Shown here: piece by piece, positions 1 to 7,168 of the stretch
Numbering within the stretch: the stretch's first letter is position 1
Layout: each line of letters begins with the position of its first letter
Assembly: GCA_014860805.1 (NCBI GenBank)
Contig: JACZJB010000236.1
Location: 1-38,859, forward strand
DNA from: Anaerolineales bacterium
Lineage (GTDB): Bacteria > Chloroflexota > Anaerolineae > Anaerolineales > Villigracilaceae
DNA: 38,859 nt
Direction of reading: 5' to 3'
Notes under the pieces: generated by a model
What the model saw: only the letters and a program-made list of their open reading frames with translations
Told to the model about the DNA's origin: nothing
Databases searched by the model: none
Position numbers and translations under genes: made by a program

Positions 1-1
1 C

Positions 2-160
2 GTATATGATGTAACCGATTGCCCCAAGTGGCGGTTGGACATGCACGAATGGCTGCACTTTCCCGGGCAGGACCTCACCAGCGAATTGCCCGACGCGCCG
101 CATAAAGAGGAAGTTTTCAAACACGACTGCGTTAAAATTATCGGCAAGCTGGAAGGCTAA
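2..160 (+). CDS. Cytochrome b5-like haem/steroid-binding domain protein (C-terminal fragment)
   Basis: Partial gene cut off by the window edge; only the last 52 residues are visible, in the frame starting at base 2 and ending with TAA at 158-160. The peptide opens VYDVTDCPKW, continues with a HEWLHFPGQDLTSEL stretch and then DAPHKEEVF. This matches the second half of the soluble cytochrome b5-like binding domains, in which an H-x(n)-PGxDLT block is followed by an APH segment. Such domains bind haem or a steroid-like ligand; which one applies cannot be told from the fragment. The gene ends 28 bp before the GH13 enzyme. The assignment rests on a short fragment. Confidence 0.7.
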   Translation, partial: VYDVTDCPKWRLDMHEWLHFPGQDLTSELPDAPHKEEVFKHDCVKIIGKLEG

Positions 161-188
161 AATTAATCCTCTCAAGGAATTTCACCTT

Positions 189-1910
189 ATGTCTTCTCTT
201 AAATGGTGGCAAACCGCTGTCTTTTATCAAATCTATCCGCGTTCGTTTGCAGACGGCAACGGCGATGGCATTGGCGACTTTAAAGGCGCAACCGAAAAGC
301 TGGATTATCTCACCGCCCTTGGCGTGGACGCGATCTGGCTTTCACCCCACTTTCCATCTCCCAATTGGGATTGCGGCTATGATATCTCAGATTATTGCAG
401 CGTTGCACCCGAATATGGGACATTGGATGATTTCAAGAACTTCCTGAACGAATCACATAAACGGAACATCCGCGTCATTCTGGACCTCGTGCTGAATCAC
501 ACCTCCGATGAGCATCCGTGGTTCATCGAGTCAAAATCCAGCCGTGATAACCCCAAAGCGGATTGGTACGTCTGGGTGGATGCCCCGCCGAATAATTGGC
601 AATCCTGTTTTGACGGCAATGCCTGGACCTACGCCACCGAACGCGATCAATACTATTATCATTATTTTATGAAGCAGCAGCCAGATTTAAATTGGCATAA
701 CCCTAAAGTTAAACAAGCCATGTGGGATGCGGTCCGCTTCTGGCTGGATATGGGCGTGGACGGCTATCGCCTTGATGCAATTGGAACAATCTTTGAAGAC
801 CCAAACTTAACTCCACATACCGTCCCCATGAATCTGGCTGAGCTCCGCCGTTTTTCCGAGCTTGCCCAGACCCCTGAAGATATGGAGTTGAAGGAAAAAT
901 ACTGGCATGACATGTTCAAGCATCAGTGGGGGCAGGACGGCGTGCACGAGTTAATGAAGGAACTACGCTCCATTCTTGACGAATATGACGGTGATCGGAT
1001 GCTCGTCGGTGAAGACGATAATATTGATTACATGGGAAATGGCAAGGATGAACTACATCTTGTCTTCAATTTTCCGCTGATGAGAACCGAAAAACTTACA
1101 CCCGAGCATATTCGAAAAAATCAAACGGAAAGACTGTCCAGCCTGCAGGCTTTATCGGCAGAAAAGGGCTGGCCCTGCAATACGCTGGGCAATCACGATT
1201 GTTCCCGCATCTACACTCGCTTTGGCAGTAAACTGCACGGGCCTGAACTCGCTCGATTGCACGCCGCGCTTGTCTTAACCTTGAAAGGCACGCCATTTCT
1301 TTACAACGGGGAAGAGATCGGTATGACAGATCACCTGCTGACTGAGATTTCGCAGGTGAAAGATACGATGGGCGTCTGGTATTACCATACCATCGTTACA
1401 GAAATGGGAGTTCATCCTGATGAAGCAATGGTGCGTACCGCCGAAATGACGCGCGACAAAAACCGCACACCCATGCAATGGTCCAACAGCCCGAACGCGG
1501 GTTTCTCTCCCAAAGATGTAAGTACCTGGCTGCCAGTCAACCAAAACTACAAAGAAGGGATCAACGTTCACGACCAGGAAAAGAATCCAAGTTCCCTGCT
1601 TAATTACTATAAGCATCTGCTGCGGATTCGCAAAGAGTCTTCCGCCTTGAAAGAGGGAGAATATATTCCCTTGCAAAATACTACAGATGAATATTTCGCC
1701 TTCCTGCGCCACTCTGCTGAACAGATCGTTTTGGTTGTGTTGATTTTCTCTGAGAGCACGCTCGATATGGACTTCTCCAGTGTGAACGAAGTCAAGGATG
1801 CGAAGTTGAAACCCATCTTCTCAAGCGCCGAAAGAAGAAATGGTGAAACTGTGCCAAAGTTCAAGGTCAGTCCGTTTGAGGTGTACATCGCGGAAGTGAT
1901 TCGTGAGTGA
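189..1910 (+). CDS. GH13 alpha-glucosidase (oligo-1,6-glucosidase / maltase type)
   Basis: Predicted cytoplasmic glycoside hydrolase of family 13, 573 residues, the usual length for the alpha-glucosidase/trehalose synthase branch. The (beta/alpha)8 barrel starts at once (WWQTAVFYQIYPRSF, residues 6-20). The four classical regions are visible: DLVLNHT (99-105), GYRLDAIG with the nucleophile Asp196, VGEDDN with the acid/base Glu275, and LGNHD with the transition-state stabiliser Asp337. No signal peptide is seen. The protein should release glucose from short alpha-glucans or sucrose-like substrates; the exact bond specificity (alpha-1,4, alpha-1,6 or transglycosylation to trehalose) cannot be read from the motifs. 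The start follows an AAGGAA ribosome-binding site. The stop overlaps the next gene by 8 bp. Confidence 0.9.
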   Translation: MSSLKWWQTAVFYQIYPRSFADGNGDGIGDFKGATEKLDYLTALGVDAIWLSPHFPSPNWDCGYDISDYCSVAPEYGTLDDFKNFLNESHKRNIRVILDLVLNHTSDEHPWFIESKSSRDNPKADWYVWVDAPPNNWQSCFDGNAWTYATERDQYYYHYFMKQQPDLNWHNPKVKQAMWDAVRFWLDMGVDGYRLDAIGTIFEDPNLTPHTVPMNLAELRRFSELAQTPEDMELKEKYWHDMFKHQWGQDGVHELMKELRSILDEYDGDRMLVGEDDNIDYMGNGKDELHLVFNFPLMRTEKLTPEHIRKNQTERLSSLQALSAEKGWPCNTLGNHDCSRIYTRFGSKLHGPELARLHAALVLTLKGTPFLYNGEEIGMTDHLLTEISQVKDTMGVWYYHTIVTEMGVHPDEAMVRTAEMTRDKNRTPMQWSNSPNAGFSPKDVSTWLPVNQNYKEGINVHDQEKNPSSLLNYYKHLLRIRKESSALKEGEYIPLQNTTDEYFAFLRHSAEQIVLVVLIFSESTLDMDFSSVNEVKDAKLKPIFSSAERRNGETVPKFKVSPFEVYIAEVIRE

Positions 1911-2181
1911 GAACAAAACCAAACCTAAAATATTCGCCACGCTTTGCGGACGTGTCTACCGTGATGCCGACCCGAAGTATTTTCCATCCGCTGAGCATCG
2001 CGGACGCACTCTTCTCTTTTGCACGGACGCCTGTTTGGGCGCATTCCTCGCAGACCCTGATATTTTCTGCAAAGTACACCGTAATTCAGAGAAAATAATT
2101 TCAAGAGTGAAAGCCGAAACTCAAAGTTTTATCGGTAAGTGGAGAGACGATGATCCTTCCGAGCAAGTCAATTCAGTATGA
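1903..2181 (+). CDS. Small YHS-like metal-binding domain protein
   Basis: Protein of 92 residues with a GTG start inside the last codons of the glucosidase gene; its 3' end overlaps the fdhD start by 32 bp, so the three genes are translationally linked. The sequence shows a Cys-Gly-Arg-x-Tyr motif, then DPKYFPSAEHRGRTLLFCTDACLGAF in substance: two cysteines four residues apart, one upstream Cys near residue 15, and an ADPDIF segment. This is the layout of YHS/TRASH-type small metal-binding domains, which bind iron or soft metals. No catalytic residues are visible and the tail after residue 65 looks unstructured. Function is unknown; metal handling for the adjacent FdhD or a neighbouring enzyme is only a guess. 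Confidence 0.7.
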   Translation: MSENKTKPKIFATLCGRVYRDADPKYFPSAEHRGRTLLFCTDACLGAFLADPDIFCKVHRNSEKIISRVKAETQSFIGKWRDDDPSEQVNSV

Positions 2182-2923
2182 CAGATATGAATTCAAAAAG
2201 TGGGAGCATTTCAACGCCGAAACCATCGTTGAGACTCCCGTTTCATTAACGGTGAACGGTCAGGTGTGGATTACGTTCATGTGCACGCCCATTCACCTGG
2301 AAGCTTTGTCTGTGGGATTTCTCTTTAATGAAGGCATTATCCGAAGTATGGATGAGGTGGCGGACGCCCGCATATGTGAGCACGGCGATAACGTGGATGT
2401 GTGGTTGAATCACGATGCGGAGCAGCCGACAAATTGGCGCAGAACATCAGGCTGTACGGGTGGCGTGACGGCTGTTGACTTGTTAGCAAAGCCCGATGTC
2501 AGTTTCGGAGAGAACAAGCTCAAGGTCACGCCGGAAGCGATTATGGAGCTGGTCGAAAAGTTATTCGAGTCGCAGGAGCTTTATCGTGATACGGGCGGCG
2601 TGCACACATCCGCATTATGTGACAGTGAAAAAGTTTTGGTTGCTGCGGACGACATCGGCAGGCACAATACTTTGGACAAAATCGCGGGGTTGTGTTTGAT
2701 GAAAAACATCTGGCCCGAAAACCGCATCCTCATTACAACGGGACGCATCAGTTCCGAGATGCTGCAAAAAGCCGCCGCGCTCAACGCACCGATCTTGATC
2801 TCGCGCACGTCCCCATCATCGCTTTCAATTGAAATGGCGGAGCGATATGGAATTACATTGATCGGTTATGCAAGAAAGCACCGCTTCAATGTTTATTCGA
2901 ACGCGCAAAGAGTAGGCTTGTAG
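2150..2923 (+). CDS. fdhD: FdhD sulfurtransferase (formate dehydrogenase accessory protein)
   Basis: 257 residues, near the length of E. coli FdhD. FdhD passes sulfur from a cysteine desulfurase to the Mo/W-bis-MGD cofactor and is required for active formate dehydrogenase. Recognised by the N-terminal ETPVSLTVNG block, the EGIIRS segment, the TGGVHTSAL motif (148-156), the AADDIGRHNTLDKI block (165-178) and the ISSEMLQKAA segment. The family's sulfur-carrying loop is present as SGCTGG with Cys102, but the second Cys of the E. coli-type CxxC motif is Gly here. No formate dehydrogenase catalytic subunit is in the window; the NuoG-like protein at 11203 has no Sec/Cys active site. A strong terminator follows, so fdhD is not cotranscribed with the hydrogenase locus. 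Confidence 0.92.
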   Translation: MILPSKSIQYDRYEFKKWEHFNAETIVETPVSLTVNGQVWITFMCTPIHLEALSVGFLFNEGIIRSMDEVADARICEHGDNVDVWLNHDAEQPTNWRRTSGCTGGVTAVDLLAKPDVSFGENKLKVTPEAIMELVEKLFESQELYRDTGGVHTSALCDSEKVLVAADDIGRHNTLDKIAGLCLMKNIWPENRILITTGRISSEMLQKAAALNAPILISRTSPSSLSIEMAERYGITLIGYARKHRFNVYSNAQRVGL

Positions 2924-2931
2924 GACAACCA

Positions 2932-2958
2932 AACCGCTTCTAATGAAGCGGTTTTTTC
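2932..2958 (+). terminator. Intrinsic terminator after fdhD
   Basis: A 9-bp perfect stem, AACCGCTTC and GAAGCGGTT, closes a TAAT loop and runs into a T-tract. It starts 8 bp after the fdhD stop and separates the glucosidase/fdhD group from the hydrogenase locus. Confidence 0.9.
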
Positions 2959-2961
2959 TGT

Positions 2962-2988
2962 TATACTTGATTGTGAAATTTGTCACGA
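2962..2988 (+). promoter_or_regulatory. Promoter -10 with Rex/CRP-like operator ahead of the hydrogenase signalling block
   Basis: TATACT at 2962-2967 is a good -10 hexamer; no convincing -35 is seen. Three bases further starts an inverted repeat, TTGTGAAATTTGTCACGA (2971-2988), covering the expected transcription start. It differs at only two positions from the element at 5646-5663. The half-sites TTGTGA/TCACAA fit both the Rex consensus (TTGTGAA-N4-TTCACAA, one mismatch at position 12) and the CRP/FNR consensus (TGTGA-N6-TCACA). Its place downstream of the -10 suggests repression. Confidence 0.55.
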
Positions 2989-3116
2989 AAGAGACGGGAC
3001 ATCCATCTTCACAAAGCATGAGTAATGAAACTTACCAAAACAGATAAGGTAGGGAATAATTTAATTGCAGTCTTATTAATGGCAATCATTGAAACATCGA
3101 AAGGAAATTTCTTTAT

Positions 3117-3476
3117 ATGAAGCTGAATGAGATCATCAAATTAGTGGAAGGCACCATCCTCACTCCGGAGCTCAACTTTAATATCAACATCCATGGCGGG
3201 TATGGCGCGGACTTAATGAGCGATGTGCTGGCAGCCAGCCAGCCCAATGCGGCTTTGTTGACGGGACTCACCAACCCACAAGTGGTGCGCACTGCTCAAA
3301 TGGCGGATTTTCGCGCCATCATTTTTGTGCGCGGCAAACAGCCGCAACGCGAGACTCTCGAACTTGCCAATCAGGAAAAGATGCCGCTGATCACCAGCCC
3401 GCTTGGAATGTTCGAATTATGCGGACGGCTGCACAAAGCCGGCCTGCCAAGCTTTGAATTAAATGCCTCCGAATAG
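3117..3476 (+). CDS. DRTGG domain protein (first copy)
   Basis: 119 residues, a stand-alone DRTGG domain. The conserved core is the GGYGADLMSDVLA stretch (about residues 28-40) followed by a beta-alpha-beta pattern (AALLTGL, then AIIFVRGKQP) and LITSPLGMFELCGRL near the end. DRTGG domains are found next to CBS pairs and in phosphotransacetylases and are thought to bind a regulatory ligand; none is proven. No catalytic residues are visible. The 3' end overlaps the CBS/HATPase gene by 14 bp, so the two are translationally coupled. A similar domain is encoded at 4474, giving an arrangement DRTGG, CBS-HATPase, DRTGG, PHP. The ATG lies 12 bp after AAAGG, a weak ribosome-binding site. Confidence 0.82.
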   Translation: MKLNEIIKLVEGTILTPELNFNINIHGGYGADLMSDVLAASQPNAALLTGLTNPQVVRTAQMADFRAIIFVRGKQPQRETLELANQEKMPLITSPLGMFELCGRLHKAGLPSFELNASE

Positions 3477-4470
3477 AATCCGCACCGAGCAGGAAGTTTA
3501 TGGACGGCATGGTCGCCCCATCACAGACCAGGACGCCCACGAGATCAACCGCGTGGAGGAGCTATCCTACGATCTAAAGATCCACGAGGTGATGTCTAAG
3601 AATTTACATACAGCCAGTCCTGAGATCTCGCTATCGGATGTGTTGAAAATATTACGCATCAATCGAATCTCAGGAGTCCCTGTTGTTGAAGATGACAAAC
3701 TGGTCGGTGTGATTAGCATTGAAGATATTGTGCGCGCACTACGGAACAATGATTTGACGGAAACTGTCGCCCAATACATGACCCGCGAACTTGTCACTGT
3801 TGCCAGCTACGACTCCATCGTCAAAGCCATGCAGACCTTCACCGAGAGACACGTGGGACGCCTGCCTGTGGTGAATGAAGAAAAAAAGCTGGTGGGGATG
3901 ATCACCAAGGGCGACATCACCCGCGGTATCTTGGTGGCACTTCAAAAAGATTACAAAGAAGAAGAAGTACGCCGCTACAGAGCCAGCCATCTTTTTGAAG
4001 ACATTGTCTCCGACCGCACCACTCTCGTACTGCGCTACAACATTAAATCCCAGAACTTCACCCATGGCGGGACAGCGTCCAGCCATATCAAACGCGCCCT
4101 GCTGCGCCTCGGGGCAGATGCCCAAATCGCCCGCCGCTGCGGCATCGCAGTGTACGAAGCTGAAATGAATCTCATCATCCACACTACGCACGGCGGAATT
4201 CTCAAACTGGAAGTGGAGCCGCACCGCATTACGATGTCCACAACGGATGACGGACCGGGCATTCCCGATGTAGAACAAGTTCTCCAACCCGGTTACTCCA
4301 CCGCCACCGACCAGGTCCGCGAAATGGGATTCGGCGCAGGCATGGGCCTGGTAAACATCAAACGCTGTGTGGACAGCATGGATCTTGAATCAACAGTTGG
4401 CAAAGGCACCAAACTTGTCATGCGGATCCATATCCCAACCGAAAATTTAAGTGGACGCAAAGAGGAATAA
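3463..4470 (+). CDS. CBS-pair / anti-sigma-type HATPase fusion protein
   Basis: 335 residues with two recognisable parts. Residues about 38-165 hold a tandem CBS pair (VMSKNLHTASPEISLSDV with RISGVPVVEDDKLVGVIS; then YMTRELVTVASYDSIVKA with HVGRLPVVNEEKKLVGMIT), a module that usually binds AMP, ATP or related nucleotides. Residues about 195-325 form a GHKL ATPase of the RsbW/SpoIIAB serine-kinase type: N-box EAEMN, G1 box DDGPGIP, G2 box GFGAGMGL. No HisKA or DHp domain is present. A sensor protein kinase or partner-switching regulator that reads adenylate charge is a reasonable inference. Its place between two DRTGG genes and upstream of the hydrogenase subunits suggests it controls that enzyme, but the target is unknown. 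Confidence 0.85.
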   Translation: MPPNRIRTEQEVYGRHGRPITDQDAHEINRVEELSYDLKIHEVMSKNLHTASPEISLSDVLKILRINRISGVPVVEDDKLVGVISIEDIVRALRNNDLTETVAQYMTRELVTVASYDSIVKAMQTFTERHVGRLPVVNEEKKLVGMITKGDITRGILVALQKDYKEEEVRRYRASHLFEDIVSDRTTLVLRYNIKSQNFTHGGTASSHIKRALLRLGADAQIARRCGIAVYEAEMNLIIHTTHGGILKLEVEPHRITMSTTDDGPGIPDVEQVLQPGYSTATDQVREMGFGAGMGLVNIKRCVDSMDLESTVGKGTKLVMRIHIPTENLSGRKEE

Positions 4471-4473
4471 ACC

Positions 4474-4815
4474 ATGAACCTTCAACAGATCATTGAACGC
4501 CTCAGTCTCAAACTGTTAACTGATTCGCGCGATCTCGCATCCATCCGCCCTGCAGGCGGATACACCTCTGACTTACTTTCCTGCGTGATGGCTGGAGCAA
4601 AAAGCAAATACATCTGGGTCACTTTGCAGGCGCATTTGAATATTGTCGCCGTTACAGCTTTGCTGGATGTGGCAGCTGTCATCATCACCGAGAATGCCCA
4701 GCCTGACCCAGCCACGATCGCCAAAGCCAACGAGCAGGGAGTTATCCTGCTCTCCACTTCCATGCCAAACTTTGAGGTGGATGGAAAACTCTGGGAAATG
4801 GGCATTCGCAATTAA
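4474..4815 (+). CDS. DRTGG domain protein (second copy)
   Basis: 113 residues, a second stand-alone DRTGG domain that starts 3 bp after the CBS/HATPase stop. It keeps the GGYTSDLLSCVMAGA core (residues about 28-42) and the IWVTLQAHLNIVAVTALLD segment typical of the family, then AAVIITENAQP and an ILLSTSMPNFEVDGKL end. It is more typical than the copy at 3117, whose corresponding region (AALLTGLTNPQVVRTAQ) has diverged, so the two may form a heteromer or bind different ligands. No enzyme motifs are visible. Followed after 12 bp by the PHP gene. Confidence 0.84.
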   Translation: MNLQQIIERLSLKLLTDSRDLASIRPAGGYTSDLLSCVMAGAKSKYIWVTLQAHLNIVAVTALLDVAAVIITENAQPDPATIAKANEQGVILLSTSMPNFEVDGKLWEMGIRN

Positions 4816-4827
4816 CTCCGGCAGACC

Positions 4828-5580
4828 ATGAAAGAATTTCGCGCCGACCTGCATGTCCACACAGTGCTTTCACCGTGTGCGGAAGTGGAAATGATCCCAC
4901 CATTAATCGTGCAAGAAGCGCTCAAATACAAGATCGACATCATTGCCATTACAGACCATAACGCCAGCGCAAATGTGCATGCGGTACAAAAAGCTGCACA
5001 CGGCACTTCATTGAAAGTATTGGCGGGCATGGAAGTGCAGTCACGCGAGGAAGTACATCTCTTGTGTTTGTTTGAGAACTTAAACGAACTTGCCATCTGG
5101 CAGTCCATGGTGGATGAGGCACTGCCTGAGATGCAAAACAATGCCGATCTCTTTGGCGAGCAATATGTGGTGGATGAAAGCGGCGAATTAATTCACATCG
5201 AGCCGCGCATGCTGCTGACATCCGTTCATTTTTCGATTGACGAAATCTTCAAGCAAGTCAATGCTTTGGGTGGACTCGTCATCCCTGCGCATGTGAACCG
5301 AAGCAGCAACGGCCTCTTCCCTACCCTGGGGCTGCTCTCCGACAAATGGCCAATCCTGGCGCTGGAAATTTCCCGCCATCTCACACCTGAAAAAGCAATT
5401 AATATCTTCCCCGCCATACAAGGAATCCCCCTTATCCAAAGCGGCGACGTGCATCAATTGGACCAGTTTTTAGGAACAACGATCTTCACACTAGCCAAAC
5501 CCACAATCGAAGAGATCAGGATGGCATTTAAAGGGGAAAACGGGCGAAATGTTTACATTCAGCCAAAACAAATTGCCTGA
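4828..5580 (+). CDS. PHP domain phosphoesterase
   Basis: 250 residues, the PHP (polymerase and histidinol phosphatase) metal-dependent phosphoesterase fold. Visible metal ligands: DLHVHT with His9 and His11, AITDHNA with Asp43 and His44, IPAHVNR in the middle, and SGDVHQLDQF near the C-terminus. Substrate is unknown; relatives hydrolyse phosphoesters or nucleotide products. The gene completes the DRTGG/CBS-HATPase/DRTGG/PHP block. From memory, PHP genes of this kind sit beside HATPase and DRTGG genes in [FeFe]-hydrogenase operons of Clostridia and Thermotogae. It could turn over a phospho-signal made by the HATPases. A gap of 104 bp with an operator separates it from the first NuoE gene. Confidence 0.88.
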   Translation: MKEFRADLHVHTVLSPCAEVEMIPPLIVQEALKYKIDIIAITDHNASANVHAVQKAAHGTSLKVLAGMEVQSREEVHLLCLFENLNELAIWQSMVDEALPEMQNNADLFGEQYVVDESGELIHIEPRMLLTSVHFSIDEIFKQVNALGGLVIPAHVNRSSNGLFPTLGLLSDKWPILALEISRHLTPEKAINIFPAIQGIPLIQSGDVHQLDQFLGTTIFTLAKPTIEEIRMAFKGENGRNVYIQPKQIA

Positions 5581-5613
5581 CAACATGCACCCATCAGCAC
5601 GTGACATTGGTCA

Positions 5614-5663
5614 TTGACGATATAAAACAGTATGATAAACTATGTTTGTGAAAATTGTCACAA
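5614..5663 (+). promoter_or_regulatory. Promoter region with perfect Rex/CRP-like palindrome ahead of the first NuoE gene
   Basis: The perfect inverted repeat TTGTGAAAATTGTCACAA (5646-5663; 6-bp arms, 6-bp spacer) ends 21 bp before the ATG at 5685. Upstream are TTGACG (5614-5619) and, 16 bp on, a weak -10-like TAAACT (5636-5641), so the operator would cover the transcription start, as at 2971-2988. It fits TGTGA-N6-TCACA (CRP/FNR family) fully and the Rex consensus with one mismatch. Two similar elements in one locus argue for one shared regulator. Confidence 0.6.
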
Positions 5664-5684
5664 TACTTATAAAAGGTATTCATT

Positions 5685-6197
5685 ATGACGCGACTGTTAA
5701 AAGAAATCTCCGCTACCGACCCGCTTAGCGTTGCGGAACAAAAATTAATCATTGACACGGCAATTACAGAGAACAAGGAACGCCCCGGTGCAGTAATGTT
5801 GGTGCTCAATGAAGTTCAAGGCAAAATCGGACACGTCTCCCCTCCCATGCAGGCTTACATTGCTCATAAATTGAATGTGCCGCTTGGTCAGGTGCATGGC
5901 GTCGTCACGTTTTACTCCTTCTTCAAAACGAAGCCGCGCGGTAAACACACCATCAAGTTTTGTTTAGGGACAGCCTGCTACGTAGCCGGCGTGCCGCAAT
6001 TGATCGAAAAAGCCAAACAAATGCTGGATATTGATCTCGGAGAAACTACTCCCGATGGTGAGATTACGCTGGAAGAATGCCGCTGCGTGGGAGCATGCAG
6101 CCAGGCCCCTGTTGTCGTTGTAGATGAAGAAGTTCAGGGGAAGTTGAAACCAAATAAATTTCCGCAAGTGTTGAAGAAGGTGCAAAAGCCGTCATGA
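5685..6197 (+). CDS. hndA: NuoE/HndA-type [2Fe-2S] subunit of the hydrogenase (module A)
   Basis: 170 residues, the usual length for the 24-kDa thioredoxin-like subunit of NADH-linked diaphorases. An N-terminal helical part is followed by a thioredoxin-like domain with all four cluster ligands: FCLGTAC (Cys93, Cys98) and CRCVGAC (Cys134, Cys138). The VVTFYSFF and KPRGKHTIKFC blocks are family hallmarks. In HydABC-type enzymes this subunit (HydC/HndA) pairs with HydB/HndC and is essential for electron flow from the flavin. Its partner is most likely the protein at 7169. The gene starts behind an operator and an AAAAGG ribosome-binding site and overlaps the next gene by 4 bp (ATGA). Confidence 0.92.
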   Translation: MTRLLKEISATDPLSVAEQKLIIDTAITENKERPGAVMLVLNEVQGKIGHVSPPMQAYIAHKLNVPLGQVHGVVTFYSFFKTKPRGKHTIKFCLGTACYVAGVPQLIEKAKQMLDIDLGETTPDGEITLEECRCVGACSQAPVVVVDEEVQGKLKPNKFPQVLKKVQKPS

Positions 6198-6763
6198 GAG
6201 AGATCGCGCTGCATCTGATGGATATTGCGGAGAACAGCGTCGCTGCTGAAGCGCGGAACGTTAGCATTGAAGTCCACGAAAATCTGCAAAGCGACTTGCT
6301 CAAAGTAATTGTTACAGATGACGGGCGCGGCATGGACGAAGAAACCGCAAAACAGGTACTGGATCCATTCTATACCACGCGCACGACGCGCAAAGTAGGG
6401 CTGGGAATTCCGCTTTTGAAATTGGCCGCGGAAATGTCTGAAGGTGGATTAAGTCTGGTTTCAGAAGCAGGTAAAGGCGCAAAAATCGAGGCGCACTTTC
6501 GTCACAGCCATATTGACCGCATGCCGCTTGGCGATCTGGCGTCCACGTTCCTGGCATTACTGGTTTCCCATCCAAAGATCCATTGGGTGTTCGATTATCG
6601 GACAACTGACAAAAATGGAAACGTTGATAATTTTGAATTCGACGACACTGAATTGAAAAAAGAACTGGGTGAAGTTTCGATCACGGAACCCGAAATATTG
6701 AAGTTTGTACGCGGACTCATCGAAGAAGGCATTCGAGCGTCCGCTTTGCAAACAACTGTCTAA
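6194..6763 (+). CDS. Stand-alone HATPase (GHKL) regulator inside the hydrogenase operon
   Basis: 189 residues. The GHKL ATP-binding domain fills residues 1-110: N-box DIAENSV, G1 box DDGRGMD, G2 box GLGIPLL. It lacks a HisKA/DHp domain, sensor domain or membrane segment. Residues 110-189 (about IDRMPLGDLASTFLALL onward) form a C-terminal extension I do not recognise. It starts within the stop codon of the NuoE gene (4-bp overlap) and lies 12 bp ahead of hndB, so it is made with the electron-transfer subunits. Genes of this type lie between NuoE and HndB homologues in several anaerobes' hydrogenase operons (recalled). Possible roles are a protein kinase for a hydrogenase subunit or an ATP-dependent assembly factor; neither is shown. 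Confidence 0.83.
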   Translation: MREIALHLMDIAENSVAAEARNVSIEVHENLQSDLLKVIVTDDGRGMDEETAKQVLDPFYTTRTTRKVGLGIPLLKLAAEMSEGGLSLVSEAGKGAKIEAHFRHSHIDRMPLGDLASTFLALLVSHPKIHWVFDYRTTDKNGNVDNFEFDDTELKKELGEVSITEPEILKFVRGLIEEGIRASALQTTV

Positions 6764-6775
6764 AAAGGAGAAAAC

Positions 6776-7144
6776 ATGCCCGCCATTAAATCCCTGGAAG
6801 AATTAAAGCGCGTACGTGAAGAGGCGCTTCAGAAAAAGAAGATGAAAGCCACACCGGGCAACGTGCAAGTCATAGTTGCAATGGGCACTTGTGGAATAGC
6901 AGCCGGCGCACGCGACACGATGAAAAGCGTTTTGAGTTTTATCGAATCAAACAGCCTGAGCGGTATAACCGTCACACAGACTGGATGCATTGGTATGTGC
7001 GAGCAGGAACCGATCATGCAGGTAGTGATCGGGGATCAGCCCAAAGTTGTTTATGGAAAAGTAAATGCGGAAGTTGCGGAACAGATCATGAAACAGCACG
7101 TGCAAAACGGGATACCTGTAAAGGATTATGTCTTGCCTTTGTAA
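6776..7144 (+). CDS. hndB: HndB-like thioredoxin-fold [2Fe-2S] ferredoxin
   Basis: 122 residues, a (2Fe-2S) ferredoxin-domain protein of the HndB type. After a basic helix (EALQKKKMKA) comes the signature VAMGTCGIAAGARD with Cys39, then TGCIGMCEQEP with Cys71 and Cys75. The position of the first cluster ligand in other thioredoxin-like ferredoxins is Ala35 here (AMGTC rather than C-x4-C), leaving three cysteines. The MGTCGIAAGA form is, as far as I recall, common in HndB homologues. HndB is a subunit or accessory of the NADP- or NAD-linked hydrogenase of Desulfovibrio type. A good AAAGGAG site precedes the start. hndC follows after 24 bp. Confidence 0.85.
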   Translation: MPAIKSLEELKRVREEALQKKKMKATPGNVQVIVAMGTCGIAAGARDTMKSVLSFIESNSLSGITVTQTGCIGMCEQEPIMQVVIGDQPKVVYGKVNAEVAEQIMKQHVQNGIPVKDYVLPL

Positions 7145-7168
7145 CATCTAAGGTTTTCGGAGTTTATT

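Noticed and set aside
3739-4287. Open frame of 182 codons on the minus strand
   Set aside because: Antisense to the CBS/HATPase gene, whose CBS and GHKL motifs are plain; shadow frame.
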